A program made the position numbers and the translations under genes. 64,000 nucleotides of DNA from assembly GCA_000827325.1 (NCBI GenBank), contig KN832877.1, positions 1,488,001 through 1,552,000 on the forward strand. The letters are read 5' to 3'. The stretch is from Oidiodendron maius Zn (Eukaryota > Ascomycota > Leotiomycetes > Myxotrichaceae). Every line of letters starts with the position of its first letter. Position 1 is the stretch's first letter. Below the pieces are notes generated by a model. That model saw only the letters and a program-made list of their open reading frames with translations. It was not told where the DNA came from and did not search any database. This document shows positions 45,933 to 57,433 of this stretch, one piece after another.

Positions 45933-47735
45933 TTATGTAAGAACAATTGCTTTGACAGTCATTCTACGCGACGTCCCATCACCGACATCTTCCTCAAGGC
46001 AAAACCCACGGCGCAAGACCCACGAAATCTTCCTCTCGTCATGGTCTGACTTCTGTTCGTCGTCCACGTTAGGTTCTTCATGGATATTCTTATCGAACTT
46101 ATCTCCTATAACGGGATGGCAAAGTTTTATTGATCCACCTACAGCTTCAAGGTATGACCACAATTCTATTGTCGACTTTATGATCGCAGCTCTCGTTGGA
46201 GACCAAAGCGGAATTGATATTCTCGTTCCAGTCAGGGGTTGTAAAAAGGCCTCTAATCTTTGGATTAAATTGGCTTGCAGCTCTGAGTTCTCGATAACGA
46301 TTTCTTTGAACTGGCCTCTGTGCCAAGTTCGCAATTGAATCTCTCTCAAGACCTGCCGACCCATCTTCCACCCTAATGATTCATTAGTCACAAGTTAATA
46401 AGTTTTCAAGAACACTGACTGGTATCTCCAAAGTTGGCCACCGCTGACATCATTATTCGCATAGGTTTCATATGCGGAAGTTCGTATAAATTTATTTCGT
46501 TGCTAAGAATATCCAGTACAAACCAGTATATGAGACTCATATGAACTCGAGAAAAGGGAATATTTTCCAATTCTGAGGAGATAGTCAGCTGTTTATCTGG
46601 AGGCGTTCTTAGAAGCTGCCTTAATGATGCAGTAATTGGCTTGTGGCTTGTCGAAGGGGCATTCGTGTAATCATTGAGGCGAAACCACTCGCTTCCTTCA
46701 GTAAGCTGGTACCCAACATCAATCGCCTCCCATTCTTCCAGTGGGTTCTTGATATAGGTGTTTTTGCCTTCACGCGAAAGTTGCCTTGCCCAGCATACTT
46801 CTCGGTCGTAATTGTAGATTGATTGATGAATCTCTTCAATAAGCGACACGATGATACTTTGCTCAAATCCTTGGAACTTCTCATCTCGTGTCAGAGGAAA
46901 CTGCGACAACACTGAGCCATCTTCAAGTTCGTATGCATGTTCGTCCAGACTAGGGATAGGGTTTTCAATCGCCAAAGGCTTATTATACCCGTACGCCGTT
47001 GGTATCGCTTCCAGCCCCTCTGATATCGCTTCCGGCCCAACGTTCATGCCGTTATTGGAGGCTTCGATAATATATTTGACATGCTTAATCTCGCGGCTAA
47101 CCCCATCAATATATTGATCACCAAGTGTATAAAGGCATTTCGTGCAGACGAAGTGGAAGTCTTTGGTCCCCATTTTGATAGAGAATAGTATGGACCGCCT
47201 ACGTTTCGTCGATATGATACATGATAAATGATACCATGTCTGGCATGTTCCAATCTCGCATTGCAACATTTGAGTATCGCATATTCCTCCAGACTTCCGC
47301 GTTATTTGGCGACAATTTCCGCAAGCCCCTGACGGTATCATTATGTTCGGCTGTTCAGGGTCTCCCAACAATACAGGCAGCGATTTTTCCGACGTGACAG
47401 CAGGAGTCATATCGGGGAGATTTAGCGACATGGTCGTAGATGAAGTCTCCCTGAAAGATGGAGGGGACCTAGAGGAACTTTTAGCTTTCGTTATGGTGAA
47501 ATTCAATGGTGTCCACAAACCTAAGAGGGTCATAATCAGAGTTCTCGTTCTTTCGTTTTGGCTCCTTTTTGGTCATCTCATTGGGCTTTCTGGGTAAACA
47601 TTTGCGACTTGACTTCAAGCAAGTATTACAAGTAGCCTGGTTTTCGTCAGAGAACTCGCATCGTCTCTTCCTCTCAAAACAGTCTTTGCATGCACGTCGT
47701 TTTACCCCTTTTTGGGAATAATCATTAAGGGTCAT
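45933..47735 (-). CDS. Zn2Cys6 plus PHD-finger-like nuclear regulator, three exons, 570 residues
   Basis: Exons 47735-47521, 47477-46420 and 46372-45933 join in phase. The introns are 43 and 47 nt. Residues about 15-45 are a Zn2Cys6 binuclear cluster: ACKDCFERKRRCEF, then CNTCLKSSRKC. Exon 2 holds a PHD-like Cys4-His-Cys3 unit: ACGNCRQ, MLQCEIGTCQTWYHLSC, FVCTKC. The remaining 370 residues are mostly helical with no named domain (REVCWARQLSREGKN, then IELWSYLEAVGG). An upstream in-frame ATG at 47894 would add 53 residues; I prefer 47735 because it leads directly into the zinc cluster. It should bind DNA and perhaps histone tails. It is divergent to the Hsp70-Zn2Cys6 gene (443 bp between starts), so the two are likely co-regulated. 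Confidence 0.85.
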
Positions 47736-48178
47736 TGCAGTTGCTACGGAGAGAGATAATATACAAGATTTTGACAAGAAAGGAGAGAGGAGAGGGGGGG
47801 GGGGCGCGGCGGGTAAAATTTTCCGCATACGCAAAGCTGTGCTTATTTTGTGTAACCACACTGTTTCAGCCACCCCTCTAGCTTCAAATTTCATTTGTTA
47901 TTATGCAGACATATCCTATCATGTGCAGAGTTGTAGGCAGGGTTACTGGTGATTTGACTGCTCATTGGCCCGGTGAGAGATCCGGTGAGAGAAATTGGAA
48001 TGCCTTGCGGAAAGCCCGCGCGGATTTAGTTGCTGACAGCTTTTTCCTGCTTTTTGTCTGCCCTTAAAACACAGCGAGACCACGAGCCTCGCGGATTTTG
48101 ATCACGGTCATCCTCCTAAAATATACCACTTGGACTATTTTGCCCGCCATACTTATCTAAGCTTAATTCTGTCTCTCT
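47736..48178. promoter_or_regulatory. shared divergent promoter of the two zinc-cluster genes
   Basis: A 443-bp interval between opposed starts. It contains a G/C run (about 47790-47812). Both products carry Zn2Cys6 clusters, so auto-regulation through this interval is possible, but no CGG-spacer-CCG pair stood out. Confidence 0.5.
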
Positions 48179-51100
48179 ATGATGCTAAGGAAGGGCTTGG
48201 TCATTGGTATTGATCTTGGCACTAGTGCCTCAACCGCGAGTTATTGTCTAACTCTCGATTCTCTTGACTCTCAGGGAAAGCTCAACAGAAAGAAAGCCAG
48301 CGAAGTACATGACGTGAAGGATTGGCCTGCGTCTAATATCCACAATGCCATTGGCAATCCTTGTCTGCCGACAGATCTAATTTACCGCAAAGATCTCAGA
48401 ACGATACTATACTGGGGGTTTGAGGCCCAGCAGTATCTCGACTCCACTTTCCCAGAGCCCTCCCGTGATGAGGTTTTCATCGTCGAAAATATTAAGCTAT
48501 TGCTTCCCGGGCCAAACGCTGTGGCAACTTCATCAACTGCATCGGAAAGGTACCGGTCAAAACGCGAAACACTGATTAACACGCTCTCGAAGCAACCTGA
48601 GGATGTCTTCGAGGACTTTATGAGCCTCCAGCTCAACCATGTTATTGGTAGTGCAATGGGTAAATACTACAGTGGACTCAATAATCTCCAGATCGAACTA
48701 GTCCTGGCGTTCCCCTCCGGCTGGGAAGACATTGTTCATACAAATGTCGCTCGGATTGGAAATAGAGCAATGAAAAAGGCACTCTCAGATCACAAACTTG
48801 AGAATGTAATCTTTGGACTGGAACACGTATATACAGTTTCTGAGACTATCTGTGGGGTTAAGGAATGGCTTCGGGAGACTGTTTCTGAATTTTCCGCTGT
48901 TGAGGATTCGGATTCTCTGCGAACTAATCTAGATGAGCTCCAGGCAAGTGTCCTATAGATATCAAGAGCGATATGCGCTGACTTTATGTTCTAGGATGGA
49001 GATTGCTTTTTGCCTGTTGACATAGGTGGAGGGACTGGATGCTTGACACCTTTGAAGCTTATTTCAAAGCGGCCCTTGGCCGTAGAACAGCTTGATAGAA
49101 CGCAGTGTACTTGTTCTATTCCCGAATGCCCGCTATTTTCTGACTATTCTTACAGCATTAGAAGTATCCGGAGAAGCGGTAGAAGCTGAATTTGAGAGGT
49201 GGTTGCGTCCACAAATCATAAAGACATACTACCCAGGGGATATCCCTCGACTCGTAAACCGGATCTGTCGAATGTTCAAAGAGGAAAAGAAGAGGTGCGG
49301 CTTGACTTCGGCTCCAGGCTCCACGTGGAGCTTTGAAGTGACTAAATTGAAAGTAAATCTGAGAAGGGGATGGGAAAAGGGCTGCATGAGGATCAAACGG
49401 TGAGTTATAAAACCTCTTAATCGAGAAGTCCTAATAGTTATACCTACCTAGCGAGGATCTCGATAAACAATTTGATCCTGCGATTAAAGTTCTAGAGGAA
49501 GAGATCAGGAAAATTCTAGTTAGGTTTCCTTCAATAAAGGTAATAAGATGGTCTACCACCTGAAAAACATGTACTAATGTCTCTTAAGGCAATAATTTTC
49601 TTAGGACAGTTCGGTGGCAGCTCAGCCTATCTAAAGAAGAAGATGCAACGGAGCCCTATTGCCGAGCAAGTGAAGATTAGACATAGTCAATCTGGCAAGT
49701 TAGATGTTGTGAAAGGTGCAATTTCCGAAAGACTGACTCTTGATGAACGTTTTGTGCGTCAGTATAAGACTTCCAAGAGTTACGGAACTCTTGTCACGTT
49801 AATCTATAGCGGTGCAGTGAAGAGGCTGTTTCCCAACCCCCAACAACAAGGAGCTGTACCCTTCGAAGAATCAGATGATGGCCCTCGACTGAAGGTTATA
49901 GAGTGGGCAATCCCAAAAGTAAGCATTTCTATCCGGAATAAATAACAAATCGCTATCACTCTCGAGAACGATCTATTGTCGTATGTTATATTGCGCTGAC
50001 ACGATTTTGTGGCAGGGAACCATGATACAGAATAGTAGAAGTGGTAGCATTGGTAAGGATGGCTGTAGATATCACACATGGCCAGTCAGCGAAAAAGATA
50101 TTGGATTCGAAGATATTATTGTGGTCTCAGACGAATGCACCCCAAAACCACAGCTCGATAAAACTTCATACACCTTGTGGACAACAGCCCATGAAAGAGA
50201 TAACCTTCATATCAATGGCGAGAGAAGTAATCATATTGTTCCCCGTTAATACGTCTGTAATCTAACCAAAACCGACAGTTCGAGTCCAGCAGATTCCTTT
50301 CGGCTGGGATCTCAGTATGTCTCAGAAAGTAGACTCAAGGGGAAATGTCCTTGGGCCATACTGTGAAGCCGATTTGGGCTGTATCATGAGTTCTCGAGGC
50401 AAACGTCCCCCACAAGATAGACAGCGAGTGCTTTACTATGACCTTATCTGGGATATTACGGAAATGCAAGTTAAGATTTACGTCCAGGCACAGTTCCCAA
50501 ACCTTGTAGGCCCGTTGACTTCACAGCTTGCCATAGAAAAAGTATTTGATCAAGACGAGAAAACCGCGGCAACAGAATCAAGATCAACGGCGCTCGAGAA
50601 AGATATCCAACTGACGCACAATGGACTCCTTGAGGAACATGAAGGACCACTCAGAGATAAGGACATAAGTGATGAGACAAATCGACCTCTAAACGGAATG
50701 CTTGGAGCCGGTGAGTTTCAACAGATCGGCAATGCCCTGGTCACAGAACCTCCGCGAGATGAAGGGATGCCCCAGCAGGCCATGGAACTGGATCAAGAAC
50801 ACCCCGCAGGACACAATGAGGTGTTCTCAACCCAGCAACAAGTACTCGCTCCATTTGGATCTCGGCCAACCTTTACGGCAGCTAATCAACAGCAATCCAA
50901 TGAGCATTTTCCAGTGATTGGTGTAGCGGGGGGCTCTCAGCAGCTGCCGGGTGGTCAAACTGAGGAAAATCTGAACCAGGTAAGTCTCTCTAGATCCTAC
51001 CACGATGTGCTAATCTGTGAAACTAACTCACGGAGCAGGAGATACGGCACGGTGACAAGGTAGTCAAGGATAGAAGACGCCGCAATGGTGCGTAGGCTCA

Positions 51101-51469
51101 GGTGCGCAAAGTAAAATATACCTACTGGAGATTCTAACCGAGGCAGGCTGTTTTACATGCAAAGATCGAAAGAAAAAGTGCGACTGCATATATGCCTACG
51201 ACCAAGTTACTCGCACGACCAAGTGTACAGCTTGCAGGAAGCACAATATTCGCTGCGACCTGGAGCAGCCTCCGGAATGGCTTGCAAACCCAATGCAAAA
51301 GCAGGCAGAGAAACTGGAGCGCAAGAGGCTAGTAAGGTTGGGGAAGAGGAAGTCGACGGCCGAATCCGATTCGTCGGATGTTGTCAGACACAGGTCGTTT
51401 ACTCTCCCGTCGGAAGAGGACATCAATTCGCGTCCCGCCGTCTACCCCTCGATAGAAAAGCCAGTATAA
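48179..51469 (+). CDS. Hsp70-like (HSPA12-type) ATPase fused to a C-terminal Zn2Cys6 cluster, nine exons, 940 residues
   Basis: Exons: 48179-48943, 48995-49106, 49156-49399, 49452-49539, 49589-49918, 50016-50226, 50279-50979, 51039-51087 and 51147-51469. All phases agree and the total is exactly 941 codons. Intron 1 is GC-AG (donor CAG|GCAAGT). The ATPase part shows phosphate-1 VIGIDLGTSAST (about 8-19), LVLAFPSGWEDI, phosphate-2 VDIGGGTGCLT (about 261-271), FERWLRPQI and IIFLGQFGGSSAYL (adenosine region, about 405-418). The Hsp70 fold ends near residue 660 (VKIYVQAQF). A Gln/Glu/Pro-rich linker follows (to about 817), then RRRRNGCFTCKDRKKKC and CTACRKHNIRC, with cysteines at 835, 838, 845, 859, 862 and 869, a complete Zn2Cys6 cluster, and a basic tail (LERKRLVRLGKRKS). 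The cluster lies at the C terminus instead of the usual N terminus. A nuclear, DNA-binding chaperone-like switch is inferred. Confidence 0.88.
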
Positions 51470-52225
51470 AATCAAGCTCCCCAAGGACCTTGGCACATGA
51501 TTGGGCATTTAGCAAACGTATGCCACGAAGTACGTTCAGCATAATCCGAGATGGGAAAGCTGGTTCGAAGAAGACCAGGCTAAGGTACATCTAAGTGAGT
51601 AGACAGTCACGTACTGAGCATAGTAGTTAAAAAAAATATTAATCGTATATTTGAGTTATAAGTTGATGATTATTTCTTACCACAGTAAAATTATAGCGTA
51701 GGCTAGTTTAAAATACCTCTGGATTTATGAATCGCTTCCATCTTCCTTTTGAAAAGTTATTAGTATTGCCGACTGGCCTAGCATCCTTCAGAAAAGGGTC
51801 GCTATTCTTTATGTCCATAAGGTTCTCTTGAAATTCCTGTAACTAAGAGAGGAAGGTTAGCTGTCGGCCATAGGTGCTCCTTGGACTCCCTGAATTATAC
51901 TATATTCTTAAATTTGGGCCATTCATCGATATGAGCTAAGGGCTATGATGCTGAGTTTCGCTGATGAGTACGCATCGGAACCCGCGCGGGTATCGTGAAC
52001 TCAGGATACGGGCAGCGAAATTTACGGTATGGCAGAACGGCGGATTTATATCAATTCATGCTAATATCTACGGTATGACAAGCCTCATGTTGAATGCCTA
52101 ATAGTCACCACTTATCTTACTTCCTAGCGCAGACACGAGGCGGGAATGTAACTGTTAGCGTGTAGGGATATCGCTTTCAGGGGATGGGCATCGCGAAGTT
52201 GTGAGCGTACAATTTTATCGCGGCT
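51470..52225. other. intergenic with a structured inverted-repeat element
   Basis: It holds the 3' region of the Hsp70-Zn2Cys6 gene, which is A/T-rich from about 51620 to 51720, and the palindromic element listed at 51951-52020. No gene is seen. Confidence 0.5.
51951..52020. repeat. nested inverted repeats able to form a hairpin or cruciform
   Basis: CTGAGTT (51951-51957) pairs with AACTCAG (51998-52004). Inside it, CGG-a-ACCC and GGGT-a-TCG (51976-51995) form a hairpin with a GCGC loop. TTTCGCTG (51956-51963) pairs with CAGCGAAA (52013-52020) as an alternative outer stem. The two outer pairings exclude each other. Confidence 0.55.
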
Positions 52226-52766
52226 ATGGAACAGAGACGAACACCAAAATCGGAATACTTCAAACCAATCCTGATCGCAGATGAGGAGATCGTGGCAAAA
52301 ATGAAAAGTCAGCTATCGATCACATTACCCTTGCGACATATAAGATTACCTATGAACTAATACTCCTGCTGCAGCAGCAAGTTAGACCACAACTGGGAAT
52401 TACTCTACGGCTCTTTAGACTACTGGAGCCATGAATGGCGGTCTCGGATTGCTACCCTAGAAGCTTTGCACGTCAAGATCCTATGCATGCACTGGTACTT
52501 TCAAGCGCGACCTCCTCGCTGAGAGCCAAGTAGAGGAACTTGCCATTTCAGGAAAAGATGTATGCCGGGTGATCCTAAATATGCCGCGAAAGACAACGCG
52601 ACCGGAGCAAGTGTCAACCAGCTTCAAGGTGTGGTTAGAAATACCCCAATACACCTCAGAAAAAGAGGGCCAGCCCGCATGTTGCCGACCGGGAGAAAAG
52701 TATCGACCGTGTTGTTCTGTGCTTCGACAAACACAGAAATTTCTTCGAATTAGAGACTGGTTTTAA
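52226..52766 (+). CDS. possible small or degraded gene of unknown function
   Basis: An opening frame (MEQRRTPKSEYFKPILIADE) from ATG 52226 runs into a piece reading KLDHNWELLYGSLDYWSHEW after about 90 nt that look intron-like (branch GAACTAATAC, acceptor GCAGCAG). A further frame reads VEELAISGKDVCRVILN, continues with Cys pairs (PACCRPGEK, PCCSVL) and ends at TAA 52764-52766. The pieces look protein-like, but the splice phases do not join cleanly in my hands, so the gene may be broken. Product not recognised. Confidence 0.3.
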
Positions 52767-53942
52767 AAATTAAGAACTCCGTGGTACATTATTGCGTATA
52801 CGGTCTGATTCATATAGCAGTGCCTTACCCTCTAATCGTCGCCAAGAAACCTGTTCCCAATTTCGCTTCATCCAGTTCGTATAAGGCTGATACAGCATCG
52901 AAATATCCAAGCGACACCTCCCCGCCTTCTGCGTACACAGCCAGGGGAGTCACTTGCCTCAAGACGCAAAACTACCAGATTGAATATTATTATTTCTCTA
53001 AGCCAAATCACTTGGGTTACGGCTGGAGTCTGTCGGGAGTTTTGCTGTGGTGTTCTCTTGGATCGACCATCTCAACTGCTGTCGCGTGCAACCGTAAAAT
53101 CGTGCATATCCCCCCTCTCCAACCTTCGTTTTAAATAAAAAATAGAGGCAGAGAGTGCTCACGATAAAAAAATTAATACACGCCCATTGACGAAAAGAGC
53201 CAAAAAAAACATACAACAATGGGAATTCGCTGGTGGTCACCCACCCAACTACTAATCCATCGATCTGAAGCTTATGTATGGCAGAGCGGACGGGATGCCC
53301 AGTTGTCTTCAGTCTGTGGTCGTATGTGACGGGAAAGTCCCTAAATGCATATATATAGATAGCTATAGATTTTGGGGTTCCGATTGTTGGTCCGCCGAGA
53401 CTCGCACCAGAACACTCCCACGTCGCTTCGGTCACGGCAATTCGTTCCCATCGTCCTTGTTCTCTGAAAGTCGAGCACATCGACTGCAGTGGTCCATTTG
53501 CCAACGGGCTCACCGCGCAGATACAAATAGACGATGATCACAGCCTATTTAGAAACGGTGGAAGAGGTATATTCGTGTAGTGTGATGCTTCTCTTGCTAT
53601 AAACCGCAAAGTTGACCTAGCAAGCAATGCGTCATTTCCAGCCTAGGGCTTATACTGGAGCCATTTCAATGGCATTAATATCAAATCCTCATACTGACCC
53701 GGCTAGCCAGTCGTACACAACTATGAGTCCAAATGGGATGTGGAAACATGAAGTAAACCAACATTATGTACTAGCATGAGGGAGAAACTTGCTTCGAACG
53801 ATCGATACAACAGCAATTGCGGGCGTGTGGGCACTCTTACTTAGGATTTAGTTTAGCTTAGCTTAGTCGGAGTGGGATATTCCCATTCTGCGTTACCCAA
53901 GGAATACAATAGCTTACACACACAGTTAAACAGGGCCGAAGT

Positions 53943-53988
53943 CACGTGCTTGTCACGTTGTTCGGGTCAATCACGTGTAGGGACCAAT
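53943..53988. promoter_or_regulatory. cluster of two CACGTG boxes and a CCAAT box
   Basis: CACGTG at 53943-53948 and 53972-53977, an incomplete GTCACGT between them (near 53952), and CCAAT at 53984-53988. CACGTG is the core for bHLH factors and CCAAT for the HAP complex in fungi. No gene starts within about 1 kb, so the target is unclear. Confidence 0.4.
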
Positions 53989-54215
53989 CATATTAGGGTG
54001 GCAGGTCGTGTGGGCAACTAAATTAGGCGTCACGGGCATTGCCGTTTTTCAGAGAGGAAGTCATCCCGTCGTTTTACCAGAAACGTTTTGTAAAGGAGAG
54101 GTATGAGAGAGGTAGAAACATTTACTAAACATTTACTTAGTGCGAGGCTAGTCCTAGGACAGTAAGTAAAGCATGTTTTTGTTGCATATCGTAAAATTAT
54201 AAATTGATTTTAAAT

Positions 54216-54233
54216 TGTTTACAAAATGTTTAC
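54216..54233. promoter_or_regulatory. pair of TGTTTAC (forkhead-type) sites 11 bp apart
   Basis: TGTTTAC occurs at 54216-54222 and 54227-54233, one helical turn apart, and related TTTAC repeats lie just upstream (54120-54140). This is the consensus core bound by forkhead factors. Functional use is inferred only. Confidence 0.35.
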
Positions 54234-55103
54234 AAAACAATTCTTTGAGCCATACCTTACAGACTACAGCCCGACCCTTGTCCATCGATTGCAACTGAAT
54301 GCCATCTAAATGACTGCAGCGGGGCAAATATCATAAATGGAAGGCACTAAAGTTCGGGGATAGCTTCTTTATATATTGAACTAGAGTTTAGGCAAGGTTT
54401 TCATAAAGAGACCAATCGTAGGCAGCTGAGCTTGAATAAGGCAAAGTGTTAAATGCACTCTAAGGTTGACGTTGTTCTGTGGCAAGATACTGGCAAGTTC
54501 TCGGCATACAGGGTTTCTTGCCTCGCAGGGAGGGAAAGCTGCAGGTAGATCCTATTTGCAGATGAGTTTGCATCCAAGGTTCTTCCGCGAACGTGGATCT
54601 AAATGTCAACGGATCTGTCTTTGGCACTGGTCCACACCGTTGGGTGGCACAACGGAAGGTGCGCTTTGATCCGCTTAACTTTTTGGGGACGTTGATGCCG
54701 GATGGATAGAAACTTATATGCATCTTTGATCCTCCGACCGGTCGAAATTTATGATACCTTCTCTTCGAATTGTTTGCTCTTGTTCCTTGATTGTTCGATA
54801 CACAGCTGAGTCGATAGCGAGGCTTGAAGCTGATTGCCGATCACAAAAATGTCGATTTCTCTAATCTGCATGACTCTCAAGGCGACGCTATTCCTGTTTC
54901 AATTAGCGGTCTGACACAGACTTGCGCTCGCATCTGCAACCAGGCAACTCTATTTTCTCTGACCGATGACCACGGAGCTGATGGTGCTCTCCATTGTTCA
55001 AACCACTCGATATCGAATCAATGCTATCCGTTTATAATATTAGAATTTTAACTAGGATTGCATTTACACTAAGATTCGCGGCCTCACCGCCCTGGGCCTC
55101 AAT

Positions 55104-57170
55104 ATGCGCACTCGACAAGGGATTTCTGGTGGCACTAAGAAGAGAGCATGTGTAGAGTGTAGGCAGCAAAAAGCTAGTAGCTCATGGCACTATGTTCCAT
55201 GATTGGGTATGCTAACCGTTATGCAAGTAGATGCGATGTGCGGATGGTTCAGAGGAGTCTGGGATGTCCTGTTCGCGCTGTAGGAGACAGAATATACCGT
55301 GCGTCTATTCAGCCCCATTCCATCGAGTGCACAAACGAAAGTAAGCATCCTCCTCCACCTTGTCTGACAAATCTCATTGCTACCAAGACGTATGCAAGAG
55401 CTCGAAGAAGAAGCTTCAGCCTTACGAAGAGAGCTGCGAGATGCTGCCACTCCGCCCATTACCGGTGAATATTGTTCTCCCACGTGTAAGATAGCTCTAT
55501 GACTAGCTAATATATCAAAAGTGACAAGAGCCCAAGGCACCCAAGACGACGAGATGACAGAGGCTAGATCAATTGATGGACTCGAGCTTAGCTCCGCTAT
55601 CATAGATCACTGCTTCGAGCTATTCTTCCGTGACTACCACCCCTTGCTTCCAGTTCTTGATCCTACAACTACGCCGAATCTCCTCTATGGAAAGTCTCTA
55701 GTCCTCTTTTGGGTTGTAGTCTCCATTGGCGCTCGAAAGAACTCGGCCCATCCAAATCTGATAACTGCTCTGTCCTCTCGAGTTTCTCCGCTCGTCCTGG
55801 CCTCGCTCAACACTCGAACTAAACCGCTTGAAGCAATAAAATCCATGCTGCTGCTTATGGAATGGCCATTCCCATTAAGCTCCTACCAGTATGAGCCCTC
55901 ATTTGTATTGAGCGGTGCGCTTATTCACATGGCAATGCAAAACGGATTGCATACCCCATATCTTAGCAAGGAGACACCAAAATTGGAAGCTCAGTCTAGC
56001 TTTGTCGAGTCTACCGCCGTGGAGAGGGCACAATTATGGACCTACGTTGTCATTGCCTACCAAAGGTAAATCTAACGCCCCAACTCAAGAATTCTAACGC
56101 ATAGCTACGCAGGTCTTGTTCTGGGTGCGGATATCCTCCTGTATTTTCTGTCGGTGCATATACCGAGCAAGAACAATTTAAGAGCATGTTGCTACAACTT
56201 CCCACCGACTTACAACTGCAACTTCAGCTTACCAATACTATGACGCGCGTACAGAAAACATTCACTCAATTCGGCTCAGAGAAACTAACCATACAGCAAG
56301 AGCAAGGGTTAGATTCCGTTTTGAGTATGGTAACCAGTCAATTTGACGTTTTAGAATTTACCACCTCTTCAAGTAGGTGTCATCAATCATAATACTTTTC
56401 AAAACCAGACTAACAAGCGCATGGACTGGGAAAAATTTCATGTGGCCATCTGTCGTTTAGAAGTACTTGCCATGCACTTTTTCAAACCATGGGAAAGCAT
56501 CGATGTACAGACTTGTCAATCGATCTTCGATACGACCCTTCACGTTTTCACCTTTATAAGCAAGCAGGAAACGAATCATAAGCTCAGCAGTTTCTGTCCG
56601 CGCTTCGTCATTTCCGCACTCAAAATGGGGCTAGCTCTTATGATTCGGCTACTCAAAGGACCCTTTGCAGTGTATATTGACGAAAAGACTGGGTCCTTAA
56701 TGTTCCATACAATGATCACTTTCATGAAATCTGTTTCTCTTGAAGACGGCGACAAAGTTCATAGAGAAGTAACAATCGTTGAACGGATGTGGGACGTCGA
56801 CGACATGTTCAAGGATGCCAAAGGAAATTGGAACATTGCATTGCGAATTAAACATAGGCTCTCTGCGAGTGTGGTCCACGATATAGCTATTTGCTGGAGA
56901 GAAAGGCATCTGAACATAGATAGACCTGGTGGTTTACGGCAAGATGCCGGTAAGTTCTTTGTTTGAAACAAGTATCATAAACGGCATGGGACTAATCATC
57001 TTGTTATAGCTGCCATGCCTGCTATCCATTCTGCTCAAATCGTTCCTAGCAATGAGCGAAATAATTTTATGGACTCTACAGGTGCGAATGCATGTACGGA
57101 GCCATTAAGCGGGTTTCTGAGGGAGTTTGACCTGGACCTAGACAACTTTTTCGACTCACAATTTGTCTAG
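55104..57170 (+). CDS. Zn2Cys6 fungal transcription factor, multi-exon
   Basis: Starts at ATG 55104 (MRTRQGISGGTKKR). Exon 1 (55104-55172) ends in ACVECRQQK and exon 2 (from 55231) continues MRCADGSEESGMSCSRC, then RRQNIPCVYS: a complete Cx2Cx6Cx10Cx2Cx6C cluster. This join needs a GC donor (AAA|GCTAGT) instead of GT. A short coiled coil follows (RMQELEEEASALRREL). The middle homology region reads DHCFELFFRDYHPLLPVLDP, then FWVVVSIGARKN, as in Leu3/War1-type fungal factors. The end is acidic (FLREFDLDLDNFF), a likely activation tail, with TAG at 57168-57170. The joins near 55360, 55495, 56070 and 56980 are clear; the join around 56365-56420 does not resolve to a clean GT-AG intron, so a small break or an unusual site there is possible. 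It is tail to tail with the Old Yellow Enzyme gene. Confidence 0.8.
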
Positions 57171-57433
57171 TACTAGTACCGCCACAGAAAATATTGTTCG
57201 TAAAATAAAACCCTCGAGAAATGAAACCGGTTTAATCAACACTGGCCATATATTGTGAGATAGGCGATATTGTTGGAATATTCCTACATATTGTGTTGGA
57301 AAAGCAGCTTCTAGACTTCAATTCAAGTTCTAATTCTCCAGCCCCGCACGGCCACAGATGAATAGCCATGGTTATAGTGACCAAGCCCACAAGGTATGAG
57401 TTTAAAGATAATTAATCTAAAATGGACCATATA

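Larger units (their letters stand above)
52767..55103. other. intergenic, upstream of the Zn2Cys6 regulator
   Basis: Frames on both strands overlap between 52781 and 53513 without recognisable motifs. From about 53900 the region looks promoter-like, with E-box and TGTTTAC clusters listed separately. I see no supported gene. Confidence 0.45.

Noticed and set aside
50317-51469. Separate zinc-cluster gene starting at ATG 50317
   Set aside because: Residues encoded on both sides of this ATG belong to the Hsp70 fold, and all upstream and downstream introns keep one common phase, so one gene is the better reading.
51951-52020. Hammerhead ribozyme suggested by CTGATGAG and CGAAA
   Set aside because: Stem II between the two core motifs does not pair and the required cleavage-site context is missing.
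52998-53513. 171-codon minus-strand protein
   Set aside because: Overlaps an equally long plus-strand frame, composition is not protein-like in the middle, and no family or splice site supports it.
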